A DNA stretch of 64,000 nt from Paenibacillus_F chitinolyticus_A (GCF_045038035.1 NZ_CP173427.1:62001-126000), one strand, 5' to 3'; positions 1-10,217 are shown, counted from the stretch's first letter. Program-made: numbers and translations. The notes: generated from the sequence alone by a model not told the origin.

Positions 1-175
1 CTAAAATAATGCTAATTACTAAAGAACCTAGTGCTGAAAAAAATGATGATTTAATTATCATTAATTCACCGGAAGTAGGATTAGTTGATATGGTGTAACT
101 GATAATAAGCAGCAATGTTCCTGCCATACTAAAAATGGTTGATAACACTCCGAAGATTCTCTTTTTAGAAGTCAA
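1..175 (-). CDS. partial small membrane protein, unknown
   Basis: The gene runs off the left edge. On the minus strand a GGAGGT (186-181) sits five bases before a TTG start at 175-173, and the frame stays open for 58 codons to the window edge. The peptide begins MTSKKRIFGVLSTIF and holds two hydrophobic stretches, about residues 7-28 and 42-58, so it is probably a small integral membrane protein. The local DNA is clearly more AT-rich than the genes that follow. No family is recognised. The RBS and start are seen; the membrane location is inferred. Confidence 0.5.
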   Translation of the reverse strand, partial: MTSKKRIFGVLSTIFSMAGTLLLIISYTISTNPTSGELMIIKSSFFSALGSLVISIIL

Positions 176-348
176 TATTTACCTCCACATTAGGGGATTC
201 GAAATTTTAAAATTATCAAAACGAACCTTTTTATTCCATTTTATATTAACACAAATTGAATAGGACTCTTTTTAATTTTTTTGATTAATTCCCCGTCAAA
301 CCTAGACATTATGCAGCTAAAGCGCAAGGCCTAAACCGATAAAGGAAA

Positions 349-386
349 AACCTCCGGTTCCGCAAGCTGCGGTTCCGGAGGTTTTT
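349..386. terminator. bidirectional intrinsic terminator
   Basis: AACCTCCGG pairs with CCGGAGGTT, then a TT/TT internal loop, then CCGCA pairs with TGCGG around a 3-base loop. T-runs flank both sides. It lies 15 bases past the stop of the minus-strand gene at 401 and would end that transcript. Confidence 0.75.
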
Positions 387-400
387 GAGTTTGTGTGGGC

Positions 401-1918
401 TTACAGCCGCTCGTTAGGAAACGGATTGCTCGTTTTGGACGTGATGATTTCACGCTGCGAGCCGTCTTTCTTAACACGGCCGAGAGAAAAAACGATGTCT
501 GCGTAACGGTGCGTTGTAGAACTTTTTGTTTCATAAGTTATGAAATAGATCCAATCGCCGATCACGTTTAACTGCACGAGCGTATTGTCTATCCGCGGCT
601 TTTCCGCACCGCCCTGCAGATCGGTCAGATAGACTTTCCGGTCAAGGAAGCTCAGCGCCTTTTCCAAAACGAGATAATCGGGTCCTACATAATAACGGCT
701 CAAGGGCACGTTGTCCACAGCTACAGATTCCTCGCCGGTCTGTATGGACATTTTCAGAAGCTGGTTAGCGTCCTTATGATAGTAGATAAAGCCGTTGGCC
801 GCGCGCAGTTCATGGACGAATTCCTTTGTGTAGGTTTTGTGGTTTCGGCCGTCAAGGTCCAGTGAATAGAGACCTCCGGTGCTCCGCTTGTAATAGATGC
901 GTCCTTGATAAGGGACGAAATCCATGACGTCCTCGTTTTTTTGCGAAAGCTCTTGTTTGCCGCTTCCGTCAAGCTTCATCTTGAAAAGAGGGCCTGAGCC
1001 GAAACCTGCGGTAACGTTATAGTAAATCCAGTCCCCGGTTACATAGACTTGTCCGGCTTTTTCTTTGCTGAGCTTCGTGCGTTCAGTGCCGTCGGGCCGA
1101 ATCCGGTACACTTCTCCCGCGTCGGTACGTTCTCCGCGAGTAAGAAGCCGGTAGTACACCCAGCCCCCGGTCACTTGGATCTGAGCGGCGGTGTCGTCCG
1201 TGATTTTTACAGACTGGGAGCCGTCTTCTTTCATGCGGTACAGCTTGCTTTCATCGCCCACATTCTGATAATACACCCACCCGTTCGATTGGGTGACGAA
1301 AGCTTGATTCAGAATGTTCTGGATGTCGTTTCCTTCCCCCGGAGCAAACACGGAGGCAGGTGCCGGTGTATCACCGAGAGTTACCGTCCGGGTATCGGCA
1401 TTCCAGGCGATCGCAATGCCGAGTGCCTCGGCAATGAAGCGGACAGGCACCATGACCCGGCCGTTTTCTTGCTCCGCGGGAGACTCCAGCACGGCCTCGC
1501 GCCCGTCAATGTGCGCCAGAGTGCTCCCGACCGTCAGGTCGATAAGGGTGGCGCCTTTGCGCACGGTGGCGGTCTTCGCCGATTGGGACCATTCGACTTC
1601 CGTGCCGAATGCCTCCGACAGCGACCTCAGCGGGACGTAAGTCAAGCCGGATTCCGCTTGAATATAGGCGCGGGAATCGGGAAACAGTTCGGCGCCGTCG
1701 ACGACGACCGCCACATCCTGTCCCGGGGATGCGGATGCGGATGCGGAGGAGATCCCTGCGGAAAAGTCGAACAGCGAGAGTCCGATCAGCGCGGGAACAA
1801 GGCGCAAAAGCCGGCCTGCTTTACTTTTGAAGAGTGAAGAATTACTGTTCTTGTTGTTCCTGGCATGTAAGCCTGAAGAGAAGAATAGGTTCATTCCGGA
1901 TGCAACCGACCTTTCCAA
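401..1918 (-). CDS. exported copper-amine-oxidase-N-domain protein with DUF5050-like repeats
   Basis: 505 residues from a TTG at 1918; an ATG at 1894 is an alternative start and neither has a strong RBS. A basic N-terminus and hydrophobic segment near residues 37-60, ending in an Ala/Ser-rich stretch, look like a signal peptide. Residues about 70-185 match the copper amine oxidase N-terminal fold (motifs YVPLRSLSEAFG and MVPVRFIAEALG), which in Bacillota is a generic cell-surface module and not an oxidase. The rest is a series of repeats of the type GWVYYxxxxDxxKLYRMKEDGS, typical of DUF5050/beta-propeller-like domains. Role unknown; probably an extracellular binding or sensing protein. It stands alone, with a terminator just downstream. 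Confidence 0.8.
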   Translation of the reverse strand: MERSVASGMNLFFSSGLHARNNKNSNSSLFKSKAGRLLRLVPALIGLSLFDFSAGISSASASASPGQDVAVVVDGAELFPDSRAYIQAESGLTYVPLRSLSEAFGTEVEWSQSAKTATVRKGATLIDLTVGSTLAHIDGREAVLESPAEQENGRVMVPVRFIAEALGIAIAWNADTRTVTLGDTPAPASVFAPGEGNDIQNILNQAFVTQSNGWVYYQNVGDESKLYRMKEDGSQSVKITDDTAAQIQVTGGWVYYRLLTRGERTDAGEVYRIRPDGTERTKLSKEKAGQVYVTGDWIYYNVTAGFGSGPLFKMKLDGSGKQELSQKNEDVMDFVPYQGRIYYKRSTGGLYSLDLDGRNHKTYTKEFVHELRAANGFIYYHKDANQLLKMSIQTGEESVAVDNVPLSRYYVGPDYLVLEKALSFLDRKVYLTDLQGGAEKPRIDNTLVQLNVIGDWIYFITYETKSSTTHRYADIVFSLGRVKKDGSQREIITSKTSNPFPNERL

Positions 1919-1970
1919 AGAAGATAGATAATAGTTCCTATATCGGATGATAAGGACAATCCTTGCAGAC

Positions 1971-2198
1971 CTAGGCCCGGATATACAGGGTAAATTCCTG
2001 GCCGTCTCTAACAGGCTCCCGGGCCATCGTATAGCCGTGCTTCACCACTTCTTCCGGTACGTTGCGGAAGGCGGCCGGGCAGTCTGCAATCACCTGCAGG
2101 AGCTGCCCTTTTTGCATATCGCGCAGGGTTTCCAGCGTATAAATGACGGGATACGGGCAGGATTCGCCCCTGATATCGAGTGTGTAATCAACGGACAT
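1971..2198 (-). CDS. yedF: TusA/YedF-family sulfur carrier protein
   Basis: 75 residues with the TusA/SirA-fold signature: a single Cys in CPYP (residues 14-17), which in this family carries a persulfide. Its ATG overlaps the last codons of the upstream yedE-like gene (2188-2198), so the two are translationally coupled. In E. coli the pairs yedE-yedF and yeeE-yeeD have the same arrangement; the yeeED/TsuAB pair takes up thiosulfate and yedEF is linked to selenium metabolism. Which substrate applies here cannot be decided from sequence. Family assignment is firm; substrate is inference. Confidence 0.85.
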   Translation of the reverse strand: MSVDYTLDIRGESCPYPVIYTLETLRDMQKGQLLQVIADCPAAFRNVPEEVVKHGYTMAREPVRDGQEFTLYIRA

Positions 2199-3402
2199 GA
2201 GTGGAGTCCCCTTTCTTGAATCCGGTTCCGAACCGGTAGTTTTTCTGCCAGTAAGCGGCCACGGCGAATCCGGCGGCCAGCAGCGCCAGCGTAGCGAACA
2301 GGGCGCCGTAAGGGCCCATCAGCGGGATCAGGTTAATCTTCGAGCCGCTCTTGGCGAGCAGGTTGAAGACACCGAGATGATCCCAGGCGTAAGCGAGTGC
2401 GGTCGCTCCGATAATGTTGCCGATAAAGACCGGCAGAAAGACGATCTGGCCTTCCATCAGCCGGTACATCATGCCGGTTTCGCAGCCCCCCGCAAGCACG
2501 ATGCCGAGGCCGAACAAGATTCCGCCTACAAGCGTGCTGGGTGCGGCGATTTTGGTGATGGGCTCCAGCCCGTACACGAGGATGATGATCAGCGTGGCCA
2601 CGGAGCTAATCGCCATGCCCGCGGTAATGGCCTTGGTCATGGTGGCGCGTCCGCTGATCCAGAGATCCCGGAACGCCGAGGTGAAGCAGATCTGTCCGCG
2701 CTCGATCAGAGTACCGAAGGCTGCGCCAAAAATCGCGGCGGTGCCCAGCATGGTTTTGCCCGCGGCGAAGAAATAAACGATCAGCGCCGCGTAAGCGAGG
2801 GCAATCCCTGCCCCCACGTAGGGCTGTACGATCCGCTTCTTCACGGCTGACGGGGATGCGGCCGTATTGCCCTTGCTCAGCGCGGGCTTGCCTTTCCACC
2901 AGGCCGTGTTTACGACCTTCACGCCGAGATAAGTGCCGATCGCGGTAGCCGCGATGAAGATCCAGGAGTGCAGCGAGAATTGCGGCACGCCCGTGAAGAA
3001 GGCGGCCAGGTTGCATCCCAGAGCCAGCCTTGCGCCGAATCCGGCGATAATCCCTCCGGCGAACCCCTGCACAAACCGGCGTTTTTGCTTCGGAATGCGG
3101 ATTTTAAAATTGTTGCTGAGCAGAATCATAACGAGGGCGCCGATAAACATCCCCCAGACGATCCACCCGTCGGTGCGTGTCAGCGTAGTCCCGTTCATGC
3201 CGACCAGCTTGAAATAAGCCCAGTCCGACACATCCACGCCGAAGAGCTGGAGAATGTGCCCGCCCAGACGGGTGAATTCTCCCGTTACCGCCCAGACGGT
3301 TTTCGTGATGCCGAAGTACAGAGCGCTTAAGACGCCGGCCAAACCCATGGCGATATAAGGACTCCAGTAGTGAGTGAAAATTTTCTTGATGGTCCCCTGC
3401 AT
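2188..3402 (-). CDS. yedE: YedE/YeeE-family sulfur or selenium compound transporter
   Basis: 404 residues and many hydrophobic segments. The protein shows the two conserved half-repeats of the YeeE/YedE fold: GFGARLALGCNLAAFFTGVP near residue 120 and GLGIVLAGGCETGMMYR near residue 295, with the cysteines that relay thiosulfate in TsuA. Length and the segments AVTGEFTR and RGQICFTSAFRDLWISGR resemble E. coli YedE (about 400 residues) more than the shorter YeeE. An AGAAG precedes the ATG at 3402. It is co-transcribed with the TusA-like gene. Membrane transporter; thiosulfate or a selenium compound are the likely substrates, not settled by sequence. Confidence 0.85.
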   Translation of the reverse strand: MQGTIKKIFTHYWSPYIAMGLAGVLSALYFGITKTVWAVTGEFTRLGGHILQLFGVDVSDWAYFKLVGMNGTTLTRTDGWIVWGMFIGALVMILLSNNFKIRIPKQKRRFVQGFAGGIIAGFGARLALGCNLAAFFTGVPQFSLHSWIFIAATAIGTYLGVKVVNTAWWKGKPALSKGNTAASPSAVKKRIVQPYVGAGIALAYAALIVYFFAAGKTMLGTAAIFGAAFGTLIERGQICFTSAFRDLWISGRATMTKAITAGMAISSVATLIIILVYGLEPITKIAAPSTLVGGILFGLGIVLAGGCETGMMYRLMEGQIVFLPVFIGNIIGATALAYAWDHLGVFNLLAKSGSKINLIPLMGPYGALFATLALLAAGFAVAAYWQKNYRFGTGFKKGDSTHVR

Positions 3403-3523
3403 ACTTCTTCTAGCCCCTTATTCAAAGTAGTCAATCTTATCCATGGTTCGTTCCACTCCACCCATTCTACTACAACCTCCGGAACAATGGGGGAACCCGC
3501 TTTATAAAAAATTCCAGACAAAA

Positions 3524-3560
3524 CAAAAAATCAGGGCAAAAGTTTCTTTTGCACCTGATC
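3524..3560 (-). terminator. intrinsic terminator of the padR operon
   Basis: On the minus strand ATCAGG...CAAAAG pairs with CTTTTG...CCTGAT around a short loop, followed by a T-run. It lies about 40 bases beyond the padR stop at 3598. Confidence 0.65.
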
Positions 3561-3597
3561 CGAATTGAGACTTTATCCGTTCCGTGAGGGGAACCCA

Positions 3598-4128
3598 TTA
3601 TAGGTTTTCGTTTTTAACGAAGTCAAGCAGCTTCACAAGCCATTCCGACTCCAGCTTCATCCGGTTATGGACATAGTCCTGAATGAGATGGACGCTCGGC
3701 GGCGTTTTGTCCTTGAAGGACTCCCAATCCCGGTTCTGCTGCTCGCTCCGGTTTCTCATCTTGTCTATAACTTCCTCGATCAGAAAAATAAGCTTGTTCT
3801 TGTCGGCATGCTGCAGAAAAAGGGTAGACGAATAGAGCGATTCGACCCCGGTGAAATTCCGGAAGCTCGCGTAGATTTCCTGCTCCAGAAACTCGCGGCC
3901 TTTCGGTGTAATTCCGTAGGTCGTTTTTTCGGGGCGGTTGTCCTCGCGGATGACTTCGCGTTTTTCGATATAGCCCTTTTTTAACAGGACGTCAAAATTG
4001 TAATAAAGGGTTCCGTCGTTGATCTTGTGAACGTCCTCTATGTTGTTCTTCTTGAACATTTTCTTTATATCGTAAGGGTGGTGGTTGCCTTCGCATAAGA
4101 TTCCCAGAATAAAAATCTGCAGTGACAT
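3598..4128 (-). CDS. PadR-family transcriptional regulator
   Basis: 176 residues. The N-terminal winged helix (residues 1-80) has typical PadR signatures: LGILCEGNHHPYDIKKMF and KINDGTLYYNFDVLLKKGYI. A C-terminal helical part (about 90-170) is the dimerisation domain, as in the longer PadR subfamily. It follows the membrane protein gene at 4215-5369 with an 86-base gap and ends at a terminator, so the pair is probably one operon in which the regulator represses its own transcription. The likely operator is the palindrome at 5409-5422. The ligand is unknown. Confidence 0.88.
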   Translation of the reverse strand: MSLQIFILGILCEGNHHPYDIKKMFKKNNIEDVHKINDGTLYYNFDVLLKKGYIEKREVIREDNRPEKTTYGITPKGREFLEQEIYASFRNFTGVESLYSSTLFLQHADKNKLIFLIEEVIDKMRNRSEQQNRDWESFKDKTPPSVHLIQDYVHNRMKLESEWLVKLLDFVKNENL

Positions 4129-4214
4129 CGGAAAGTCTCCCCTTTTGAACCATCATGTTGAAAAACCGGGGATCCGTCGGACCCCCAAGCCTTCTTATTG
4201 TACACGAAGAGGGC

Positions 4215-5369
4215 TCAAGAAGCATCCGTCAGCGCTTTTTTCTTGAATCCGGGAGAAACGAACAGATAGGCCAACTGTCCGACCACAAGCGACGCAATGG
4301 CCATACCGGCGAGACCGAGAAGATTTTCCCCGATCTTGCCTCCGCCGAAGAGCAGGCTGAAATCGGTTTGTACGGTGTAGTACATGATGGAGATGTGGCT
4401 TATCCATCTGAATAGAGCCGGCATCATATCCTGGGTCATGACGGCGCCGCTGCTGATAGTCTGGAACAGCATAAGCGTCAGGTTCGCGAAAATCGCGGCG
4501 TCTTTGAGCAGGTAGCAGAAAATAGACATAAATTCAATCGCGGCGAACAGCTCCAGCGCATGAACGAGCCATACTTGAAGGAAGACGCCGGCTTCGTAAC
4601 CGCCTTGAACCAGGAAGTAGATCGTAATTCCGATCAACGGGGAGAAGAAGGCGACAAGCGCGTTTACTCCCTGTGCGTACCAGAAAGCCTTGGCGCGGCC
4701 GAGGATAGGAGTATAAGCCCGGGTTGCGCCCGTAACCATCATGGAGAAAACCATGGCTCCCACATAGCTGACCATCGCCAGGAAGAAAGGCGCCATCTGG
4801 TTATGCATCCCCGCCGGCACTTTATTGATATTGATCATGTTGGGCGCAAGCTTAGCCGGGATCTCGGCCGCGAGCTGCTTGGCCTGCTCTTCGGGCATGT
4901 TCAGCTTTTGCAGAATGCCCTGGGTATTTTGTACGGCGAACTGCCGGTTCAGACTGCCGGTAATTTGCGTAACGACCGACTGCATCGTGCTGGTAACCGT
5001 CGCCGGGTTAGACTGATTGATCATAAAATCCATCGGAGCTTTCTCGTTCTGCCGGGAAAGCTTCTCCGTAAAGTCCGCGGGAATATGGATGACCATATGA
5101 ACGTCACGGTCGTTCAGCTCTTCCCGGGCCTGCTCCAGCGAAGCGCCCGTAGTGACGCGGAAGGGCAGCTCTTTCTGCAAGCTGGCGGCGATTTCCTTGC
5201 CTGCCTGCGCGTCTTCGTTAACTATCGCGACTTTAAGCTCGTCGATGTTCTTGGGAATAGCGCCGTATCCGGACATAAAAATGGCGATAAACGCGACCTG
5301 GTAAAACAGGATCATCGTTAACCCGCCGATCACGGCTTTGCTTTTCATAAAATTTAAAAATCCGTTCAC
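4215..5369 (-). CDS. YhgE/Pip-like (DUF3533/ABC-2 type) membrane protein
   Basis: 384 residues from a GTG at 5369 with AGGAG eight bases upstream. One membrane segment near residues 13-33, a large extracytoplasmic domain (35-195) containing VAIVNEDAQAGKEIAASL, then five or so hydrophobic segments. This one-plus-five layout with the NED motif is typical of YhgE/Pip-type and ABC-2-like exporters without an ATPase. The best-known relatives are phage-infection protein and membrane-stress or drug-export proteins. Linkage to a PadR regulator suggests induction by a toxic compound. Substrate unknown. Confidence 0.75.
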   Translation of the reverse strand: MNGFLNFMKSKAVIGGLTMILFYQVAFIAIFMSGYGAIPKNIDELKVAIVNEDAQAGKEIAASLQKELPFRVTTGASLEQAREELNDRDVHMVIHIPADFTEKLSRQNEKAPMDFMINQSNPATVTSTMQSVVTQITGSLNRQFAVQNTQGILQKLNMPEEQAKQLAAEIPAKLAPNMININKVPAGMHNQMAPFFLAMVSYVGAMVFSMMVTGATRAYTPILGRAKAFWYAQGVNALVAFFSPLIGITIYFLVQGGYEAGVFLQVWLVHALELFAAIEFMSIFCYLLKDAAIFANLTLMLFQTISSGAVMTQDMMPALFRWISHISIMYYTVQTDFSLLFGGGKIGENLLGLAGMAIASLVVGQLAYLFVSPGFKKKALTDAS

Positions 5370-5395
5370 GTGCCCTCACTCCTAGAAAAAATATA

Positions 5396-5422
5396 TTCTA
5401 ATTAAAGTACTCTAATTAGAGT
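5396..5422 (-). promoter_or_regulatory. probable PadR operator
   Basis: ACTCTAATTAGAGT (5409-5422) is a perfect 14-base palindrome. An imperfect second copy, TTCTAATTAAAGTA, lies at 5396-5409. Both sit in the AT-rich promoter region 25-50 bases upstream of the GTG start at 5369. Position and symmetry suit autoregulation by the PadR protein; binding is inferred. Confidence 0.45.
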
Positions 5423-5500
5423 AATTTATTTTTGTAATTCTACGCTTGGCAGTCTGGCTTGTCAAATGTATAAATTATGAACGGGCCCTTAACGCGAAAC

Positions 5501-5516
5501 TAAGTCAAAAGACTTA
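5501..5516. promoter_or_regulatory. inverted repeat between divergent genes
   Basis: TAAGTC-AAAA-GACTTA is a 6-base perfect inverted repeat in AT-rich DNA upstream of the chemoreceptor gene. It could be an operator. No clear sigma-D or sigma-A promoter was recognised nearby. Confidence 0.25.
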
Positions 5517-5626
5517 AATTTAACGAAAACTTTATCGAAATAAGTCGAAAATAACATGTTTTAAAACCGTAATTTCAGGTTTAATAGGAGTTAAGACCTA
5601 AAAACTATATAAGAATGAGGAATCTT

Positions 5627-7390
5627 ATGAAGTTCAAACAAAAGCTTGCGCTCAGCTTTGCAGCGGTATTGCTGCTGACCTTCGTGGTTGGGGCCATTGG
5701 GTTATACCAACTTACTTCGGTGAACAAGGTTTATCAGAGTCTCATTAACGACCGGGTAGAGAAAATTCTGCTTATCAAGGACTTGGGAACAACCGCGGCC
5801 GAAGAAGCCAAAAACGTGCGGGGTTACCTCCTGACGGGCAATGAAGAGCATTTTAAAAGCTATGAGCAGGACCGACAGACGTTCAAAGCGGAAATGAGTA
5901 AGCTGCAGGCTAACATAAATCAGGACAAGTCCAAAGAACTGGCCGCCCGTTTAAGCAGCCTTGAAGAACGGTATGCGGGCATCGTGGCCGAAATAGCGGC
6001 ATACAAAAAAGTGGAAGATATTAAGAATTACACCCGGCTGGTGGAAGAAAAGTGCGTGCCCATGGCCCGCCAGCTGGCGGATACGGCTGCGGAACTGGAA
6101 GAGTTCCAGCAGTCGCTGCTGAACCAGTCCGTGCAGGAGACTTCACAGAAAGTCAGCGGCATCAAGACGCTTCTCTGGGTCACGCTTCTTGCGGCGCTTG
6201 CCGCGGGCGTCGTGCTCGCTTATCTGATCACCCGGATGATCGCACGTCCCGTAACGCTTGTGGCCCAGGCGGCCAAGCGGATTGCGGAGGGCGATTTGAC
6301 GGGCGACGATGTGCGGCTCAAGCAGAAAGACGAAATCGGCCAAATGGCGGGGGCTTTTAATGAGATGAAAGCGAACCTGAGGACGCTGCTCGCCAAAATC
6401 AACCGGAACGCCGTTGAAGTGGCCGCCGCTTCCAGGGAGCTGTCGGACGGCTCCGAACAGGCAGTCACGGGCGCGCAGCAGGTAGCCGAATCGATGCAGG
6501 ATATTTCGGGAACGGCCGACCGGCAGGCGGGTCAGCTGCGCGAAAACAAGCAAGCCATCGAAGAAAGCGCGCAGAGTATCCAGCGCATTGCCGAGTCGGC
6601 TTCGATCACGGTGGAGTCGTCGGAACAGGCGGCGCTTCAGGCGGAAGAGGGGAGAAAGCTGCTCGGGGAAACCATCGTCCAAATGCGGCAGATCCGGACC
6701 ACGATAGAAGAATCCGCCGCGGTTATTCACGACTTGGGCGAGCAGTCCAGAAACATTGAGAAGATCACGGCCTTCATCAAGGATATCGCCCAGCAGACGA
6801 ATCTCCTGTCGCTTAACGCGAGCATCGAGGCCGCGAGGGCGGGAGAACACGGCAAAGGCTTCGCTGTCGTGGCGGGAGAAGTGAAGAAGCTGGCGGAGCA
6901 GACGGGGGAAGCTTCGGAGCAAATCGCGAAGGGGATTCAGCGGATGGTGCAGACGGTTGCCCAATCGGTAACCGCCATGAACAGGGGATCTGCCGAGGTG
7001 GAGGCCGGAACGCGTGTCATGGACCGCACCGGGGAAGCGTTCAACGGCATTTACCGGGCGATCGGGACCGTAACCGGCCAGGTGCAGGAAGTCTCCGCCG
7101 CAACCGAAGAACTGTCGGCCGCTACGGAGCAGTTGCTTAAGGCGGAGGAACAGCTCGCCGGCTTGTCTGCGGATATTTCCGGCCATTCCCAGAGCGTGGC
7201 CGCCGTCTGCGAGGAGCAGCTTGCCTCCATGGAGGAAATTTCCGCATCTTCCGACGCGCTGAGTCACATGGCGAAAGAGCTGCAGGACGAAATTCAGAAA
7301 TTCAAATTCGAGGGCGATGAACCGGGGGCGGCAATTCAGCCGAACGTTCGTTACCGAGGACTCGGGGAGCAGGCCGCAGCGGCTTCCTAA
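5627..7390 (+). CDS. methyl-accepting chemotaxis protein (4-helix sensor)
   Basis: 587 residues from the ATG at 5627, preferred over 5615 because GAGGA lies five bases before it. Order: membrane segment (about 5-27), an all-helical periplasmic-type domain (30-175, 4HB-like), second membrane segment (about 180-202), HAMP (203-256), then the long signalling coiled coil. The hairpin tip that contacts CheA/CheW is the segment IAQQTNLLSLNASIEAARAGE followed by GFAVVAGEVKKLAEQ. Ligand unknown: 4-helix-bundle sensors bind small molecules or partner proteins. Single gene with its own terminator. Confidence 0.92.
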   Translation: MKFKQKLALSFAAVLLLTFVVGAIGLYQLTSVNKVYQSLINDRVEKILLIKDLGTTAAEEAKNVRGYLLTGNEEHFKSYEQDRQTFKAEMSKLQANINQDKSKELAARLSSLEERYAGIVAEIAAYKKVEDIKNYTRLVEEKCVPMARQLADTAAELEEFQQSLLNQSVQETSQKVSGIKTLLWVTLLAALAAGVVLAYLITRMIARPVTLVAQAAKRIAEGDLTGDDVRLKQKDEIGQMAGAFNEMKANLRTLLAKINRNAVEVAAASRELSDGSEQAVTGAQQVAESMQDISGTADRQAGQLRENKQAIEESAQSIQRIAESASITVESSEQAALQAEEGRKLLGETIVQMRQIRTTIEESAAVIHDLGEQSRNIEKITAFIKDIAQQTNLLSLNASIEAARAGEHGKGFAVVAGEVKKLAEQTGEASEQIAKGIQRMVQTVAQSVTAMNRGSAEVEAGTRVMDRTGEAFNGIYRAIGTVTGQVQEVSAATEELSAATEQLLKAEEQLAGLSADISGHSQSVAAVCEEQLASMEEISASSDALSHMAKELQDEIQKFKFEGDEPGAAIQPNVRYRGLGEQAAAAS

Positions 7391-7417
7391 AGCGTTCCGG
7401 CCGGCCCTCAATAAGAA

Positions 7418-7462
7418 CAGCCGTCAGCCTCGGAGGAAATCTCCGCGGCCGGCGGCTTTTTG
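7418..7462 (+). terminator. intrinsic terminator after the chemoreceptor gene
   Basis: A GC-rich imperfect stem (AGCCG...GCCTCGGAG with CTCCGCGGC...CGGC) with an AAAT loop is followed by TTTTT. Confidence 0.7.
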
Positions 7463-7511
7463 GCTCTGCTCCCTTCAAAAAAGATATTTCCCGATTCCGG
7501 AAGAAAAAGCA

Positions 7512-7552
7512 TTGACGCCATATACTTATCGTTATAATATTTATCGTAATAA
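7512..7552 (+). promoter_or_regulatory. marR promoter with direct-repeat operator
   Basis: -35 TTGACG (7512-7517), 17-base spacer, -10 TAATAT (7535-7540). Overlapping it are two copies of a 12-mer, TTATCGTTATAA (7526-7537) and TTATCGTAATAA (7541-7552), one mismatch apart and 15 bases apart. Placement over the -10 and start site suggests repression, most simply by the MarR protein just downstream. Confidence 0.5.
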
Positions 7553-7574
7553 ATAAATGCAGGAAAGGAATGCC

Positions 7575-8027
7575 ATGAAACTTACCGATTATTGCGTCAA
7601 GGTGGGAGAGCTGCTGCGGGTGATCGATACGAAACACGCCAAAATCGTCAACCAGCACTATTCTCCGCATAATCTTACGGCTCCGTCGATCAACATTTTG
7701 CTTCTTCTCGATAAGGAAGGGGCCATGCGGGTCAGCGATATCGGATCGGCGCTCAATATGGTCGACAGCAACGTTTCGGCCATTTGTTCGCGGTTGGAGA
7801 ATATGAACCTGATCGAGCGATTCAGGACGAAGGAAGACCAGCGTGTGGTGAAGATTCAGCTGTCCCCCGAAGCGGAGGACAAGATGAAGGATATTATCGC
7901 CAACGTGCAGGATTTTCAGGAGCTTTTCGTTAAAAACTCGTCGCAGGAGGAGCTTAGGGATATCGTCCGGGGACTTTCACTGCTGGAACGGCTGCTGGAT
8001 AACGTTTTGAAAGAAAAGATGAAATAA
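7575..8027 (+). CDS. MarR-family transcriptional regulator
   Basis: 150 residues from the ATG at 7575. An ATG at 7557 is in frame, but the GGAAAGG at 7562 suits the later start. The winged helix lies at about residues 35-105 (LTAPSINILLLLDKEGAMRVSDIGSAL with recognition helix SNVSAICSRLE, then TKEDQRVVKIQLSPEAE wing), flanked by helices that form the dimer. No neighbouring target gene is intact: the region downstream is empty and then holds a broken peptide transporter operon, so the regulator may act only on itself or elsewhere. Confidence 0.88.
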   Translation: MKLTDYCVKVGELLRVIDTKHAKIVNQHYSPHNLTAPSINILLLLDKEGAMRVSDIGSALNMVDSNVSAICSRLENMNLIERFRTKEDQRVVKIQLSPEAEDKMKDIIANVQDFQELFVKNSSQEELRDIVRGLSLLERLLDNVLKEKMK

Positions 8028-8378
8028 GCTGCCGGAATACACGCGTTTGAAAGCTTGAAAGATGCCGACCGGCTAGGCAGCCGGAGCTGTTTATGCAGCA
8101 ACGGGCAGCCGGATGGCAGGCAATCATCACCAGCTTCCGAAGATGCCCTGGTGAACATCAAAGATGCGGCGTCGGTTGCGATCGGCGCAATGGCTCGGCA
8201 AGCGTCATGAAGGCCACGGAAAACCAAGGAAGACATCAAAGGCGATGGTGCCCTGCTCGAGTAACCTAGGCCGGGTGTTCCGCTATCGTTTATCCGACTA
8301 AACAGATAGGTATAGATGTAAACAAAAAGTTCGCCGGAATTCCGGAGTTTCATTCTTTATTCAGGAGGGATTTTTATA
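8028..8378 (+). other. 351-base gap without a convincing gene
   Basis: One forward frame is open for about 50 codons (8058-8209) but has no start with an RBS and matches no family I recognise. A CCGGAATTCCGG palindrome lies at 8334-8345. The last bases hold AGGAGGGA (8363-8370), the RBS of the next gene. Nothing else is seen. Confidence 0.4.
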
Positions 8379-8406
8379 ATGGTCCAAAAGTTTAGCCGCT
8401 GTCCTC

Positions 8407-9951
<1,545 letters not shown>

Positions 9952-10009
9952 GGCCGGTAGTCCGGACGGAATCGACGACAACCAGGCGTCATTGACGGAG
10001 GAATTTCTT

Positions 10010-10217
10010 TTGGGAAAATACGTGCTGCACCGCATCCTGCAGTTGATACCTATCCTGCTCTTTATTTCGATTGTCTCGTTTGCGCTGATCCGGCTGGCGC
10101 CCGGAGATCCCGTGCTTTCTTTTGTAACGCCGAATATGAGCCCGGAGGATGTGGAGCGGATCCGGCAGAACATGGGGCTGGATCAGCCCCTGTACATCCA
10201 GTACGGGTTATGGCTGA
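10010..10217 (+). pseudogene. 5' fragment of OppB/DppB-type permease
   Basis: A GGAGG precedes a TTG start at 10010. Sixty-nine codons follow of a typical OppB/DppB N-terminus: membrane segment LQLIPILLFISIVSFALIRLAPGDP, then SPEDVERIRQNMGLDQPLYIQYGLWL. The frame is interrupted by the mobile element at 10218; its missing continuation KNVLAGNFGYSLNNHRPV resumes, in frame, at 14248. The hybrid reading frame across the insertion ends by chance at 10255. Confidence 0.88.
10213..10217 (+). repeat. left target-site duplication GCTGA
   Basis: GCTGA directly precedes the element's TGT tip. The same five bases follow the ACA tip at 14243-14247. Removing the element and one copy restores an open OppB reading frame. 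Confidence 0.88.

Noticed and set aside
6143..7411. Long minus-strand ORF opposite the chemoreceptor (422 codons)
   Set aside because: Shadow of the MCP gene: Arg/Leu/Gly-rich composition, no RBS, no family features.
8036..8130. c-di-GMP (GEMM) riboswitch before the binding-protein gene
   Set aside because: Contains a GGCTAGGCAGCC-like segment but lacks the conserved GACGCAAAGCC/CCTAAACC core and fold.
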